Positions 8,811 to 16,601 are shown, counted from the first letter of the stretch. The stretch: DNA of 64,000 nt from Sphingomonas sp. (GCF_024508665.1 NZ_JANINP010000003.1:186001-250000); one strand, 5' to 3'. Numbers and translations: made by a program. The notes: generated by a model from the letters alone, not told the origin.

Positions 8811-9428
8811 CTAAATCCAGTCGCTAAGCGCACCCGACAAACGTCGCCGCAAATGCCGGCGGGCGTGGAACATGCGAGTCTTCACCGTGTCGACCGGGCA
8901 TTCGAGAATCGTCGCGATCTCGCGATAGCCTAGGTCGTGAAAATAGGTCAGGTCGACCACCGCGCGATGCGCCGGCGACAATTCGTCCATCGCGCGCATC
9001 AGCAATGCATTGATGCGCTGGCGGGCCGATACGTCCTCGGGGCTCGCCGCGTCGCTGACCCGGTTCTCGGCGTCCTTGTCCTCGACCGCCTCGTCCTGCC
9101 GCTTCAGGCCCTTCATCGCCTTGCGATAGGCGATGGCGAAGACCCAGGTCGACAGCTTGCTTGCGCCATTGAAGCTGTCGGCGCGGTTCCAAACGACCAT
9201 CATCGTGTCGTCGAGCACTTCCTCGACCAATGTCGGACGCCGGATCAGGTTGAGCAGGAACCGTGTCAGCCGAGGATGATAGAGGCCGTACAATTCCTCG
9301 AACGCCGCGCGGTCGCCGCCCACAACGCGAGCGAACAGCACCATCTCCGTGTCCGATCCGCCGCCGCGCCCGCGCTCGCGCACCGCTATCAAACCGACCT
9401 TACCTTTCATCACCCGCCGCCGCTTCAA
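8811..9428 (-). CDS. ECF-family RNA polymerase sigma factor
   Basis: A 205-residue sigma-70 family protein of the extracytoplasmic-function type. Region 2 lies about residues 40-105 (AFEELYGLYHPRLTRFLL, KLSTWVFAIAYRKAMKGL). Region 4 lies about 140-195 (ELSPAHRAVVDLTYFHDLGY, then IATILECPVDTVKTRMFHARR). A second Met at residue 7 is an alternative start. It is the first gene of a minus-strand operon with its anti-sigma factor, a subtilase and an outer-membrane protein, and it probably autoregulates that operon. I could not identify a convincing -35/-10 pair for it in the 120-bp gap upstream. Confidence 0.93.
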   Translation of the reverse strand: MKRRRVMKGKVGLIAVRERGRGGGSDTEMVLFARVVGGDRAAFEELYGLYHPRLTRFLLNLIRRPTLVEEVLDDTMMVVWNRADSFNGASKLSTWVFAIAYRKAMKGLKRQDEAVEDKDAENRVSDAASPEDVSARQRINALLMRAMDELSPAHRAVVDLTYFHDLGYREIATILECPVDTVKTRMFHARRHLRRRLSGALSDWI

Positions 9429-9548
9429 CGATACCGCGTTTGTGCCGGGGCCGCATCGGATAGTTCATCGCACCGCGTTCGCCCTGGCGTAACGGCACGA
9501 TTAGACACTAGATCGCCGCTACGACCGAGCGCGGCTGGAGAGGCAGGA

Positions 9549-10454
9549 ATGGTGAGCGACAAGCGGGTGTGTTTCGATTTCGAGGTCGATTTTTCGAACG
9601 GGGGCGGCGTCCAGGGGCAGGATTTCCGCCTCGATATCGACGGCGACGACATCACCGACGACATGCTCGCCGCCCATATCATAGCCGATCTGCGTCTACT
9701 CATGGTTGGCGAGGTGAGGATTCTCAACAAGCGGATCATCGAAGAGCGCCACAAACGCGCCGCCGCGGCCGTTCGACCGGTAATGTCCGACGCGAGCCGA
9801 CGCATCGACCTCAGCCACACGATCGAAGACGGAATGATAACCTATAAGGGATTGCCCGCTCCCCTGATGTGCGATCATCTATCGCGCGAGCAATCGCGCG
9901 CGACCTATGCCGAAGGCACCGAGTTCCAGATCGGCAAGATCGAAATGGTCGGGAATACCGGCACCTATCTCGACACGCCGTTCCACCGTTACGCCGACGG
10001 CTACGACCTGTCCGGGCTCGATCTCGACCGCATCAGCGGTGTGCCGGCGGTCGTGGTGCGGGTCGCGGGGCAAGCCGGGCGCGCGATCGACTGGACCGCC
10101 TTTGCCGCGACCGACGTCGGCGGCCGCGCGGTGCTGGTGCACACCGGATGGGATCGCCATTGGCAGACCGATCAATATTTCGAGGATCACCCATTCCTTA
10201 CCGCCGATGCGGCCAGCTATCTGCGCGATCATGGCGCGCTGGTGGTCGGCATCGATTCCTACAATATCGACGACGTTTCCGGCGGAGAGCGACCGGTGCA
10301 TACGATCCTGCTCGGCGCGGGGATTCCGATCTGCGAGCATATGACCAATCTGGATGCGCTCCCGATCGACGGATTCCGCTTCTGGGCAGTGCCGCCCAAG
10401 GTCAGCAAGATGGGCACATTCCCGGTGCGCGCCCATGCAATATTGGAGGGATGA
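9549..10454 (+). CDS. Cyclase-family protein (kynurenine formamidase-like fold) with N-terminal extra module
   Basis: A 301-residue protein with two parts. Residues about 1-75 (FDFEVDFSNGGGVQGQDF, DIDGDDITDDM, LRLLMVGEVRILNKRII) form a small module that I do not recognise by name. From about residue 79 a Cyclase/KynB-like domain follows (RRIDLSHTIEDGM, VLVHTGWDRHW, VGIDSYNIDD). The usual metal motif HxGTHxDxxxH reads NTGTYLDTPFH, so two of the expected His are Asn and Tyr. Substrate is unknown. An internal ATG at 9783 would give the cyclase domain alone, but no stop separates the parts. Divergent from the sigma-factor gene. Confidence 0.8.
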   Translation: MVSDKRVCFDFEVDFSNGGGVQGQDFRLDIDGDDITDDMLAAHIIADLRLLMVGEVRILNKRIIEERHKRAAAAVRPVMSDASRRIDLSHTIEDGMITYKGLPAPLMCDHLSREQSRATYAEGTEFQIGKIEMVGNTGTYLDTPFHRYADGYDLSGLDLDRISGVPAVVVRVAGQAGRAIDWTAFAATDVGGRAVLVHTGWDRHWQTDQYFEDHPFLTADAASYLRDHGALVVGIDSYNIDDVSGGERPVHTILLGAGIPICEHMTNLDALPIDGFRFWAVPPKVSKMGTFPVRAHAILEG

Positions 10455-10574
10455 CGATCCTGCGATCGATTGCCGTTGCGGGCACGTCTTCAAGCTGGCG
10501 AAACCCGGTCGGGCTTCCTAGCTAGCCACGGCGCGGCCGGGCCGTTCCGGGCGCGAAACCGTGGAGCTGCATCG

Positions 10575-11453
10575 ATGAGCGAGCCGACCGACTACACCCC
10601 GCCGAAAATCTGGACCTGGGACAAGGAAAACGGCGGCGCGTTCGCCAATATCAACCGGCCGATCGCCGGGCCGACCCATGACAAGGAGCTCCCGGTCGGC
10701 AAGCACCCGCTGCAGCTCTATTCGCTCGCCACGCCCAACGGCGTGAAAGTGACGGTGATGCTCGAGGAGTTGCTCGCGCTCGGCCACAGCGGCGCCGAAT
10801 ATGACGCCTGGCTGATCCGCATCAACCAGGGCGATCAGTTCGGCAGCGGCTTTGTCGCCGCCAACCCCAATTCCAAGATTCCCGCGCTGATGGATCACAC
10901 CGACCCGGCCGCCCCGGTGCGCGTGTTCGAATCCGGCGCGATCCTGATCTATCTCGCCGAGAAGTTCGGCGAATTCCTGCCGAAGGCCTATCCCGCCCGC
11001 GCCGAAGTCCTGTCCTGGCTGATGTGGCAGATGGGCAGCACGCCGTTCCTCGGCGGCGGGTTCGGGCATTTCTACGCCTATGCGCCGTTCAAGCAGGAAT
11101 ATCCGATCAACCGCTATGCGATGGAAGTGAAACGCCAGCTCGACGTGCTCGACCGCCGACTGAGCGAGAGCGAATATCTCGGCGGCAAGGACTATTCGAT
11201 CGCGGACATGGCGACCGCGCCCTGGTACGGGGCCCTGGTCAAGGGGCTGGCCTATGACGCCGGCGAGTTCCTGCAGGTGCAGGAGTACAAGAACGTGATC
11301 CGCTGGACCGACCAGATCTTCGACCGCCCCGCTGTGAAGCGCGGCCGTATGGTCAACAAGGTGACCGGCGAGCCGTCCGAGCAACTCCACGAACGCCACG
11401 ACGCCAGCGATTTCGAGTTGCGCACCGCCGACAAGCTGGAGGCGGCGGACTGA
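10575..11453 (+). CDS. yghU: Glutathione S-transferase, YghU type
   Basis: A 292-residue cytosolic GST-fold protein close to the YghU/YfcG group, which use glutathione or its disulfide for reductase or transferase chemistry. The N-terminus reads TPPKIWTWDKENGGAFANINRP, characteristic of YghU. The thioredoxin-like domain (about 45-140) includes NPNSKIPALMDH and VFESGAILIYLAEKFG. An all-helical C-terminal domain follows (MEVKRQLDVLDRRL, YSIADMATAPWYG). The ATG at 10575 was preferred over an upstream frame extension because it begins at the conserved N-terminus. It appears monocistronic. Confidence 0.93.
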   Translation: MSEPTDYTPPKIWTWDKENGGAFANINRPIAGPTHDKELPVGKHPLQLYSLATPNGVKVTVMLEELLALGHSGAEYDAWLIRINQGDQFGSGFVAANPNSKIPALMDHTDPAAPVRVFESGAILIYLAEKFGEFLPKAYPARAEVLSWLMWQMGSTPFLGGGFGHFYAYAPFKQEYPINRYAMEVKRQLDVLDRRLSESEYLGGKDYSIADMATAPWYGALVKGLAYDAGEFLQVQEYKNVIRWTDQIFDRPAVKRGRMVNKVTGEPSEQLHERHDASDFELRTADKLEAAD

Positions 11454-11465
11454 GGCTCGCTTTTT

Positions 11466-11502
11466 GCGCTCCCGCCTCGGCCGACGGCCGGACGGGAGTT
11501 GC
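11466..11502 (+). terminator. Probable transcription terminator or hairpin after the YghU-like gene
   Basis: Just after the stop codon, CTCCCG (11470-11475) can pair with CGGGAG (about 11494-11499), closing an inner GCCGACGGC hairpin. The run of T sits before rather than after the stem on the plus strand, so this is a weak call. It would separate the GST from the peptide locus. Confidence 0.4.
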
Positions 11503-12240
11503 AAAGTCTGGGCCGGCCGGAGGCCGTACCAACTTTCGAATGCCTGCCGTATTTCAATTCAGATTGACGATAGCTACTCCGCGTCTGCTTGCTCGATCGC
11601 TGAATTATGCGGGTTGCGGATATATTCCACCGCAAGATCAGGCGTGATCGCATCGTTGAACAATGCAGCCCGTGATGGGCGCCGTTGTCCCCGATCCCGC
11701 AGTCGGACCGGGGACAGCGACGCAGCAGGAGCCCTCCTCCGATCCTCGGGTCTCTGCGCTTTTTAATGCTAGCTCCGCGCGAGGTCTGGGAGCTGTAACC
11801 AAAGTGTTGGCACAACCGTAATCCATCGGGGGGCCAGGTCTTCCCGACGGGGAGGTTGGGCGTTGGATATCCAGTTTGGCTGCACGCAATACGGCAAACG
11901 CCGTCACGACCTGCTGTTACTGCAGAGCGACGAAGAAGCGCTGGTCAAGACGAGGCGCGGCCATCAAGTGAACTTCGGCAAGGCCTCGCCGAAACCGGAT
12001 GAGGGTCGGCCACCCGAATGCCCGAGCGGGACATCGTGTCGAGCGATCTTTCGACGCGCGCTCGCCGCCGCTGCCAGGCAAATCCCGCGACCGAACCGAT
12101 CGACCGCGATACGCCCACTATCTGATGCAGATAAGCGAAGCCTCCTCTTGCCGGCATCGGGACTCGTCGAGGTGCTTCTTTGTTTACCGCGGCGAACGTG
12201 CGCACGAACCGTTCGCACTAGTGAAACGCTTGGATTCTTG
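11503..12240. other. Gap of about 0.74 kb with no recognisable gene
   Basis: No frame gives a protein I can recognise. On the minus strand a short open stretch ending near 11585 (FNDAITPDLAVEYIRNP, then NSAIEQADAE and a stop) looks protein-like and may be a remnant. On the plus strand the frame running into the next gene contains RPLSDADKRSLLLPASG and LVEVLLCLPRRT (about 12112-12192). By eye this faintly recalls the start of lasso B2 proteins, but the similarity is weak and no Cys-His-Asp protease core follows. The gap may hold the promoter of the PqqD operon and decayed sequence. Confidence 0.5.
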
Positions 12241-12246
12241 AGGGGG
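12241..12246 (+). promoter_or_regulatory. Strong ribosome-binding site for the PqqD-like gene
   Basis: AGGGGG five bases before the ATG at 12252 is a strong Shine-Dalgarno sequence. It fixes the start of the first gene of the peptide-modification operon. Confidence 0.75.
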
Positions 12247-12251
12247 AACAG

Positions 12252-12551
12252 ATGCAGGATATCGAGGCGGCGCATCGGCTGATCGTCGGGTCGATCCGCC
12301 GCAACCGCGACATTGCGGCGGCCGGGATCGACGGCGAGACCTTCTTGATGAGCATCGAGCGTGGCCGCTACTATGCGCTGGATGCAGCGGCGACGGCCGT
12401 CTGGCAGCGGTTGGATTTGGAACCGACCGGCGAAGCGCTGATTGCTGGGCTGATCGCCGATTTTCAAGGCGATCCAGTCGGCATCCACGGCGACGTGCTG
12501 GCGCTGCTGCACCAATGGTTGGAAGAAGGCCTGGTCAGCATCGATGCTTGA
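12252..12551 (+). CDS. PqqD-family peptide chaperone (RiPP recognition element; lasso B1-like)
   Basis: A 99-residue PqqD-like protein. It has the winged-helix RRE pattern: a short strand with DGETFLMSIERGRYYALDAAATAVWQRL (about residues 27-54), then helices ending in LLHQWLEEGLVSIDA. In lasso-peptide and other RiPP systems this protein binds the precursor leader and presents it to the modifying enzymes. It is the first gene of a plus-strand operon with an HPr-kinase-like protein, whose ATG overlaps its stop, and a sulfotransferase. An asparagine-synthetase-like gene and a precursor candidate lie opposite. Family assignment is firm; the lasso role is inferred from the neighbours. Confidence 0.9.
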   Translation: MQDIEAAHRLIVGSIRRNRDIAAAGIDGETFLMSIERGRYYALDAAATAVWQRLDLEPTGEALIAGLIADFQGDPVGIHGDVLALLHQWLEEGLVSIDA

Positions 12552-13491
12552 CCGGAAGCCCGCACCAGCCGCTCGCGGCGCTGCCAGGCGCTATCGCATC
12601 TTCGGTTGGCAGCTCGAAAGTGAATTGAATCTGCCCGATTTGCCGATCGGTGACGCGGCGGATCCTGTCGACGTGACTTTCCGCCTGGGCGAGGCGCCAC
12701 CGCTGGAGGATGCGATTCCGCTTAGCACGCTGGTTTCGTACAACCGCCACGGTTGCGCCCGCATCGAAATTCCGGGTGTTGCCGCTTTTGTGGTGCGCGA
12801 CGGGCGCGAGGTCGTAATCGCGCCGCATATGGCGCCCGATGCGCCGGACATCCGCGTGTTTCTGCTAGGCAGCGTCATCGGCGCCCTGTGCCATCAGCGC
12901 GGCGAACTGCCGCTGCACGCTAGCTGCGTGGTGATCGACGGGCGGGCAGTGGTATTCTCTGGTCAGTCGGGCGCCGGAAAATCGACGTTGGCGGCCGCGA
13001 TGGTCGCGCGAGGATCACAGCTCCTTGCCGATGATGTCGCGGTCGCCAGACGCGTCGACGATGGTTTTCATATCATGCCCGCGTTCCCGGGCCAGAAGCT
13101 GTGGCGCGATGCGCTTGCGTCGCTGAGCCTGCCTGCGGGGCGCAAACTGCGCAGCTCCGGCGACGCCGAGAAATTCGAGCACCTGATGAGGGACGGCTTC
13201 TGCCCAGAGCCGCGCCCGCTGGCGCTGATATGCCACCTACGCCGCGAGCACTACGCTGCTGCGCTCCCGATTTTGTACTCCAACCGATTCCAGGCGCTGC
13301 AGGCAGCAAACGAAGCCGTCTATCGGTTGGGAATCGGCCAGGCACTCAACAGGCAGCGCATGTTCGGCACGGTTGCGGCGTTGGCCACGTCGGTGCCGCA
13401 GTTGTCGCTGCCGGTGCCGGACGATCTGGACGCCTTGTCGTCGTTCGCGGCGCGCCTTCCCGCGCTGATCGGCCGCTACTGGGAGGGTTGA
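12544..13491 (+). CDS. HPr-kinase-like protein (putative RiPP-tailoring kinase)
   Basis: A 315-residue protein related to HPr kinase/phosphorylase (HprK). It has a P-loop GQSGAGKST at residues 140-148 and a downstream acidic pair in LLADDVAV (D163-D164). The N-terminal ~120 residues (YRIFGWQLESELNLPDLP and following) match the pattern of HprK-related proteins in RiPP clusters rather than true HprK. In paeninodin-type lasso clusters such kinases phosphorylate the C-terminal Ser of the precursor; the precursor candidate here ends in Ser. It overlaps the PqqD gene by 8 bp and the sulfotransferase starts 1 bp after its stop, so the three are one operon. Confidence 0.85.
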   Translation: MLDRKPAPAARGAARRYRIFGWQLESELNLPDLPIGDAADPVDVTFRLGEAPPLEDAIPLSTLVSYNRHGCARIEIPGVAAFVVRDGREVVIAPHMAPDAPDIRVFLLGSVIGALCHQRGELPLHASCVVIDGRAVVFSGQSGAGKSTLAAAMVARGSQLLADDVAVARRVDDGFHIMPAFPGQKLWRDALASLSLPAGRKLRSSGDAEKFEHLMRDGFCPEPRPLALICHLRREHYAAALPILYSNRFQALQAANEAVYRLGIGQALNRQRMFGTVAALATSVPQLSLPVPDDLDALSSFAARLPALIGRYWEG

Positions 13492-13492
13492 C

Positions 13493-14350
13493 GTGGCGGA
13501 CCGAACGGCAGCGCGACTTTATTGGATCGCCTCCTATCCCAAATCCGGCAACACCTGGATGCGCGCGGCGCTCACCAGCCTGCGCCACGGTGGCGGCGTG
13601 GTCGACATCAATCGATTGGACGGTGAGCGAATCGCCTCGTCGCGGGCGCTGTTCGACCATTATACGAGCGTCGAGGCGTCCAGCTTGACCGACGCGGAGA
13701 TTCTGCGGCTGCGCCCGGCTGTCTACCGCGGACTGGCGCAGGCTCAGCGGGAACCATTATTGTGCAAGGCCCACGACGCCTATGTCCACGCGGGCGACGA
13801 GCCGCTGTTCCCCGCCGACGCGACGCTAGGCGCCGTCTATATCGTTCGCGATCCGCGCGACATTGCGGTATCGCTGGCGCATCATCGGCAATGGCCGCTA
13901 CCGCGCGCTGTCGAATTCCTGTGCGCGCCGGACGTCGACATGGCGGCGTCGCGCAGTCGGATGAATCAGCAGCTGCGACAGCCCCTCGGGTCGTGGAGTC
14001 AGCATGTCCAGAGTTGGGTCGCGCCGGACGGAGCGGCAGGTGCGTTCCCTGTACGCGTCGTACGCTATGAGGCGATGCATGGCGACTTGTCGGCCATTCT
14101 TGGCGATATCGCATCGGCGCTGGGTTGGGGCGCTGACGCGACGCAGCTAGCCGGGGCTGTTGCGGCCAGCCGCATCGACCGGTTGCAACACCAGGAGGCT
14201 GTCGAGGGATTCTGTGAACGCCCCGCGAAGATGCAGGCGTTCTTCCGCAAGGGGCTTGTAGGCGGCTGGCGCGAGACGCTGTCCCCGGCGCAAGCTGCGC
14301 GGATCGAGGATTGCCACGCGGAATGGATGGAACGGCTCGGCTATCGTTGA
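13493..14350 (+). CDS. PAPS-dependent sulfotransferase in the RiPP operon
   Basis: A 285-residue sulfotransferase of the Sulfotransfer_1 type. The 5'-phosphosulfate loop reads SYPKSGNTWMR (residues 14-24). The 3'-phosphate motif is YIVRDPRDIAVS at about 116-127, and a C-terminal FRKGLVGGW (about 256-264) matches the conserved RKGxxGDW-type element. The start is GTG at 13493, one base after the kinase stop TGA, which fits translational coupling. By context it should sulfate the locus product on a hydroxyl group; the predicted core has Ser and Thr but no Tyr. Action on another substrate is possible. Confidence 0.88.
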   Translation: MADRTAARLYWIASYPKSGNTWMRAALTSLRHGGGVVDINRLDGERIASSRALFDHYTSVEASSLTDAEILRLRPAVYRGLAQAQREPLLCKAHDAYVHAGDEPLFPADATLGAVYIVRDPRDIAVSLAHHRQWPLPRAVEFLCAPDVDMAASRSRMNQQLRQPLGSWSQHVQSWVAPDGAAGAFPVRVVRYEAMHGDLSAILGDIASALGWGADATQLAGAVAASRIDRLQHQEAVEGFCERPAKMQAFFRKGLVGGWRETLSPAQAARIEDCHAEWMERLGYR

Positions 14351-14362
14351 GGCAGGCCGTCG

Positions 14363-16267
14363 TCAGAGCGTCGCGCCAAGGCGATCCAGATAGTCGAGGA
14401 AGCGCGCATGTTGTAGCGCGCGGTGCAGATGCTGGACACGACCGATCTCATCCGGCGTCGCATCGCTGACCCGGGCCAGCTGCGCGCGGACTTTCGCCAC
14501 GTCCAGACAATGCCGCACAAGCGGAGACGCAGCATGCACGTCCAACTCGGCTTGAAGGCGGGGTAGCTGCGCCACGACACGCTGCACGGCCTCGGGGCAT
14601 TGTCGGCCGCGCAGCCGGTTTTGAACGATCGCCGCGGGCAGCCGATCCGACAGCACGCGCCGGGCGAGATACCGCGCCTCGCCATTTCGCAGAAACTGCT
14701 CCGGAGGGGTCGCCATGCAGAATTCGATCAGGCGGCGGTCGGCGAGTGGCTGCGAGAATTCGACGCGCCAATACCGTTGCAATGGACCATGCAGGTGCCG
14801 TTGGCGCTGGCTGCGGGCGATGTGCCAGGCGCGATGATCGGCGCTGCCAGCGGGGATAGGCGCATCGCTGTCGAGTCGATAGCGCAGCCAACCCGAGGCT
14901 TCCGCGAAGCCGTCGCTTAGAAATGCGCGCCCGAGGAGCTGGACGAACCACGAACTTGGGTCGTGTCGCTTCTTGCGATAGCGGCTGAAGTAGCGGCTGT
15001 TGGCGATGGAGCTGCTCGCGATGGCGCGGTAGGAATGGGTGCTGCGGCGGGCAAGGGCGGCGAACTCCGCGGCAAACCGGATCAACCTGGCCTGGTCGAG
15101 CAATGCGGGAAGCAATGTGGCGCCGTCATAGCTGAGCGTGATGTTGCCGAAACCACCGGTCAGCATGCTGTGTACACCGTGCAGACCGGCTGCCGCATAG
15201 GCCGGGCTGAGCCACGCCGCGTTCAGGCTGTTGTTCAGCGGCATGCCGCCAAGCTGGATGATTGCCGCGTTGATATGGTCTTCGGCGTCCGGCGCACTCG
15301 ACGCGCGCATTAGTTTGAGGGACGGAAGCTGCTCGCACAACGACCGAACATAGGGCGTTTCGTCATTATATTGATGCGCCGTGTGTGGCAGAACGGCGCC
15401 GGGTGCGGGAACGCCGGTAAAGCCGAATAACGCGGCGCCTGGCGCAGCCGCGGCCGCATATGCCGCCATGCCGGCGCTGTCGAGGCCGCCGCTGAGCGCG
15501 ATGCCGACCGGGCTTTGCTTCGGCAGGCGGCAGCGCACCGCGTCATCTAGTAGCGCCCGGGCGGCGTCGACATAGTCCTCGTCTCGGGCATAGCGGATGC
15601 TGGTTTGCGGTAGCTGCCAATAGCGTCGCGTGTCGCCGTGGCCGCGCGCGAAGCGGGCGATGCTCGCGGGGGCGACCGCGCGCACGTCGCGCCAGACAGT
15701 CAGATCAACTGGAGGCAGACCGTCGACCAGCACATCGGCCAGCACCTTGGGATCGAGTCTCCGCGCATCGGGGGCCAGCGCCAGCAGCACCGGAAGCGAG
15801 TCCGCGAAAAACACGCGATCCGACTGCCGCAGATAATACAGGATCTGCCAGCCGCCGACATCGCGCGCCAGGTACAGGCGGCGGTTGTCCCCATCCCATA
15901 CCGTATAGGCGAAATCGCCCAGCAGCTGCTCCGGCGCTTGGTCGCTCCAGCGTTGATGGGCGGCGGCGACGATCGCCGCCGGGTCCGCATCCGGCGATTG
16001 GTCAAGCGTGGCGGCCAGTATTCCGGCATTGTCCAGACGCCCCACGAAGCCGACCAGCCGGACGCCGTCGTGTGCCAGCGTGGCCGATTTGCGGCAATTC
16101 ATCGCCCATGTGTCGCGCGCGACCGCCAGCGTCGCGCCCGCGTGAGTGCGGGCTTCGATGCTGGGATAGCCGGACGCCGACAGGGCGCGGCGCAGGGCAT
16201 CGACATCGCTTTCGCCGCCAGCGACGGCACCCGGATCAAGGTGGACGATGCCCGCGATTGCGTACAC
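14363..16267 (-). CDS. Asparagine-synthetase-like protein (lasso C-type cyclase candidate)
   Basis: A 634-residue protein with an N-terminal glutamine-amidotransferase-like domain (about 1-200) and a C-terminal AsnB synthetase domain. The PP-loop reads SGGLDSAG from residue 259. The N-terminus is MYAIAG, so the catalytic Cys2 of true asparagine synthetases is absent. This is usual for lasso macrolactam synthetases, which activate an Asp/Glu side chain with ATP. It follows the precursor candidate by 171 bp on the same strand and converges on the sulfotransferase with only 12 bp between stops. The lasso-C role is inferred from context; a generic AsnB homologue is the alternative. Confidence 0.87.
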   Translation of the reverse strand: MYAIAGIVHLDPGAVAGGESDVDALRRALSASGYPSIEARTHAGATLAVARDTWAMNCRKSATLAHDGVRLVGFVGRLDNAGILAATLDQSPDADPAAIVAAAHQRWSDQAPEQLLGDFAYTVWDGDNRRLYLARDVGGWQILYYLRQSDRVFFADSLPVLLALAPDARRLDPKVLADVLVDGLPPVDLTVWRDVRAVAPASIARFARGHGDTRRYWQLPQTSIRYARDEDYVDAARALLDDAVRCRLPKQSPVGIALSGGLDSAGMAAYAAAAAPGAALFGFTGVPAPGAVLPHTAHQYNDETPYVRSLCEQLPSLKLMRASSAPDAEDHINAAIIQLGGMPLNNSLNAAWLSPAYAAAGLHGVHSMLTGGFGNITLSYDGATLLPALLDQARLIRFAAEFAALARRSTHSYRAIASSSIANSRYFSRYRKKRHDPSSWFVQLLGRAFLSDGFAEASGWLRYRLDSDAPIPAGSADHRAWHIARSQRQRHLHGPLQRYWRVEFSQPLADRRLIEFCMATPPEQFLRNGEARYLARRVLSDRLPAAIVQNRLRGRQCPEAVQRVVAQLPRLQAELDVHAASPLVRHCLDVAKVRAQLARVSDATPDEIGRVQHLHRALQHARFLDYLDRLGATL

Positions 16268-16438
16268 GGTGACTCCCTATCCGCGTGCAGGGCGCGCCAC
16301 CCAACGACCGACTGCCCGGATTTGCGGACGACCGCTGAAATCAGACCCGTTCGAGGGGCACCGAAACGCGCGCAGGCGATGCGGCGTACACGTCGCCGTC
16401 GGACATGCCGATTTGTCGGTGAATGTGCTGGCTACAGA

Positions 16439-16594
16439 CTATGAGCCGAAGGACGTGGGGGCATCGAAGTTCGTAAACCCAGCGGTACGAGTGAGGGTGT
16501 TGATTTCGGCAATCGATACCGTCGGCGTTTTCCAGACTGGCCGGGTGTCGACCGAGGGTTCGCGATCCAAGTCCTTCGATTTGAAATCCGGCAT
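16439..16594 (-). CDS. Candidate RiPP (lasso-like) precursor peptide, 51 residues
   Basis: A short gene directly upstream of the AsnB-like gene on the same strand. The ATG at 16594 has GGAG seven bases upstream; a longer frame starts at 16624 but has no good ribosome-binding site. The leader contains W21-K-T-P24-T-V26, matching the Tyr/Trp-x-x-Pro-x-hydrophobic motif read by PqqD-type recognition elements. The leader/core junction is INTLTRTAG (31-39). If T35 is the conserved -2 Thr, the core is TAGFTNFDAPTSFGS with Asp at position 8 as ring acceptor. If the core starts at A38, the same D44 is at position 7. The C-terminal residue is Ser51, a plausible phosphorylation site. No homologue search was possible, and the core lacks the usual Gly1. 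Confidence 0.68.
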   Translation of the reverse strand: MPDFKSKDLDREPSVDTRPVWKTPTVSIAEINTLTRTAGFTNFDAPTSFGS

Positions 16595-16601
16595 TCTTTC
16601 G

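Noticed and set aside
12001..12245. Possible frameshifted lasso B2 gene before PqqD
   Set aside because: Only a faint N-terminal resemblance in one frame. No Cys-His-Asp core in any frame, so it is not reported as a pseudogene.
11863..12282. Plus-strand frame of 139 codons reaching into the PqqD gene
   Set aside because: It overlaps the well-supported PqqD start in another frame and shows no recognisable domain.
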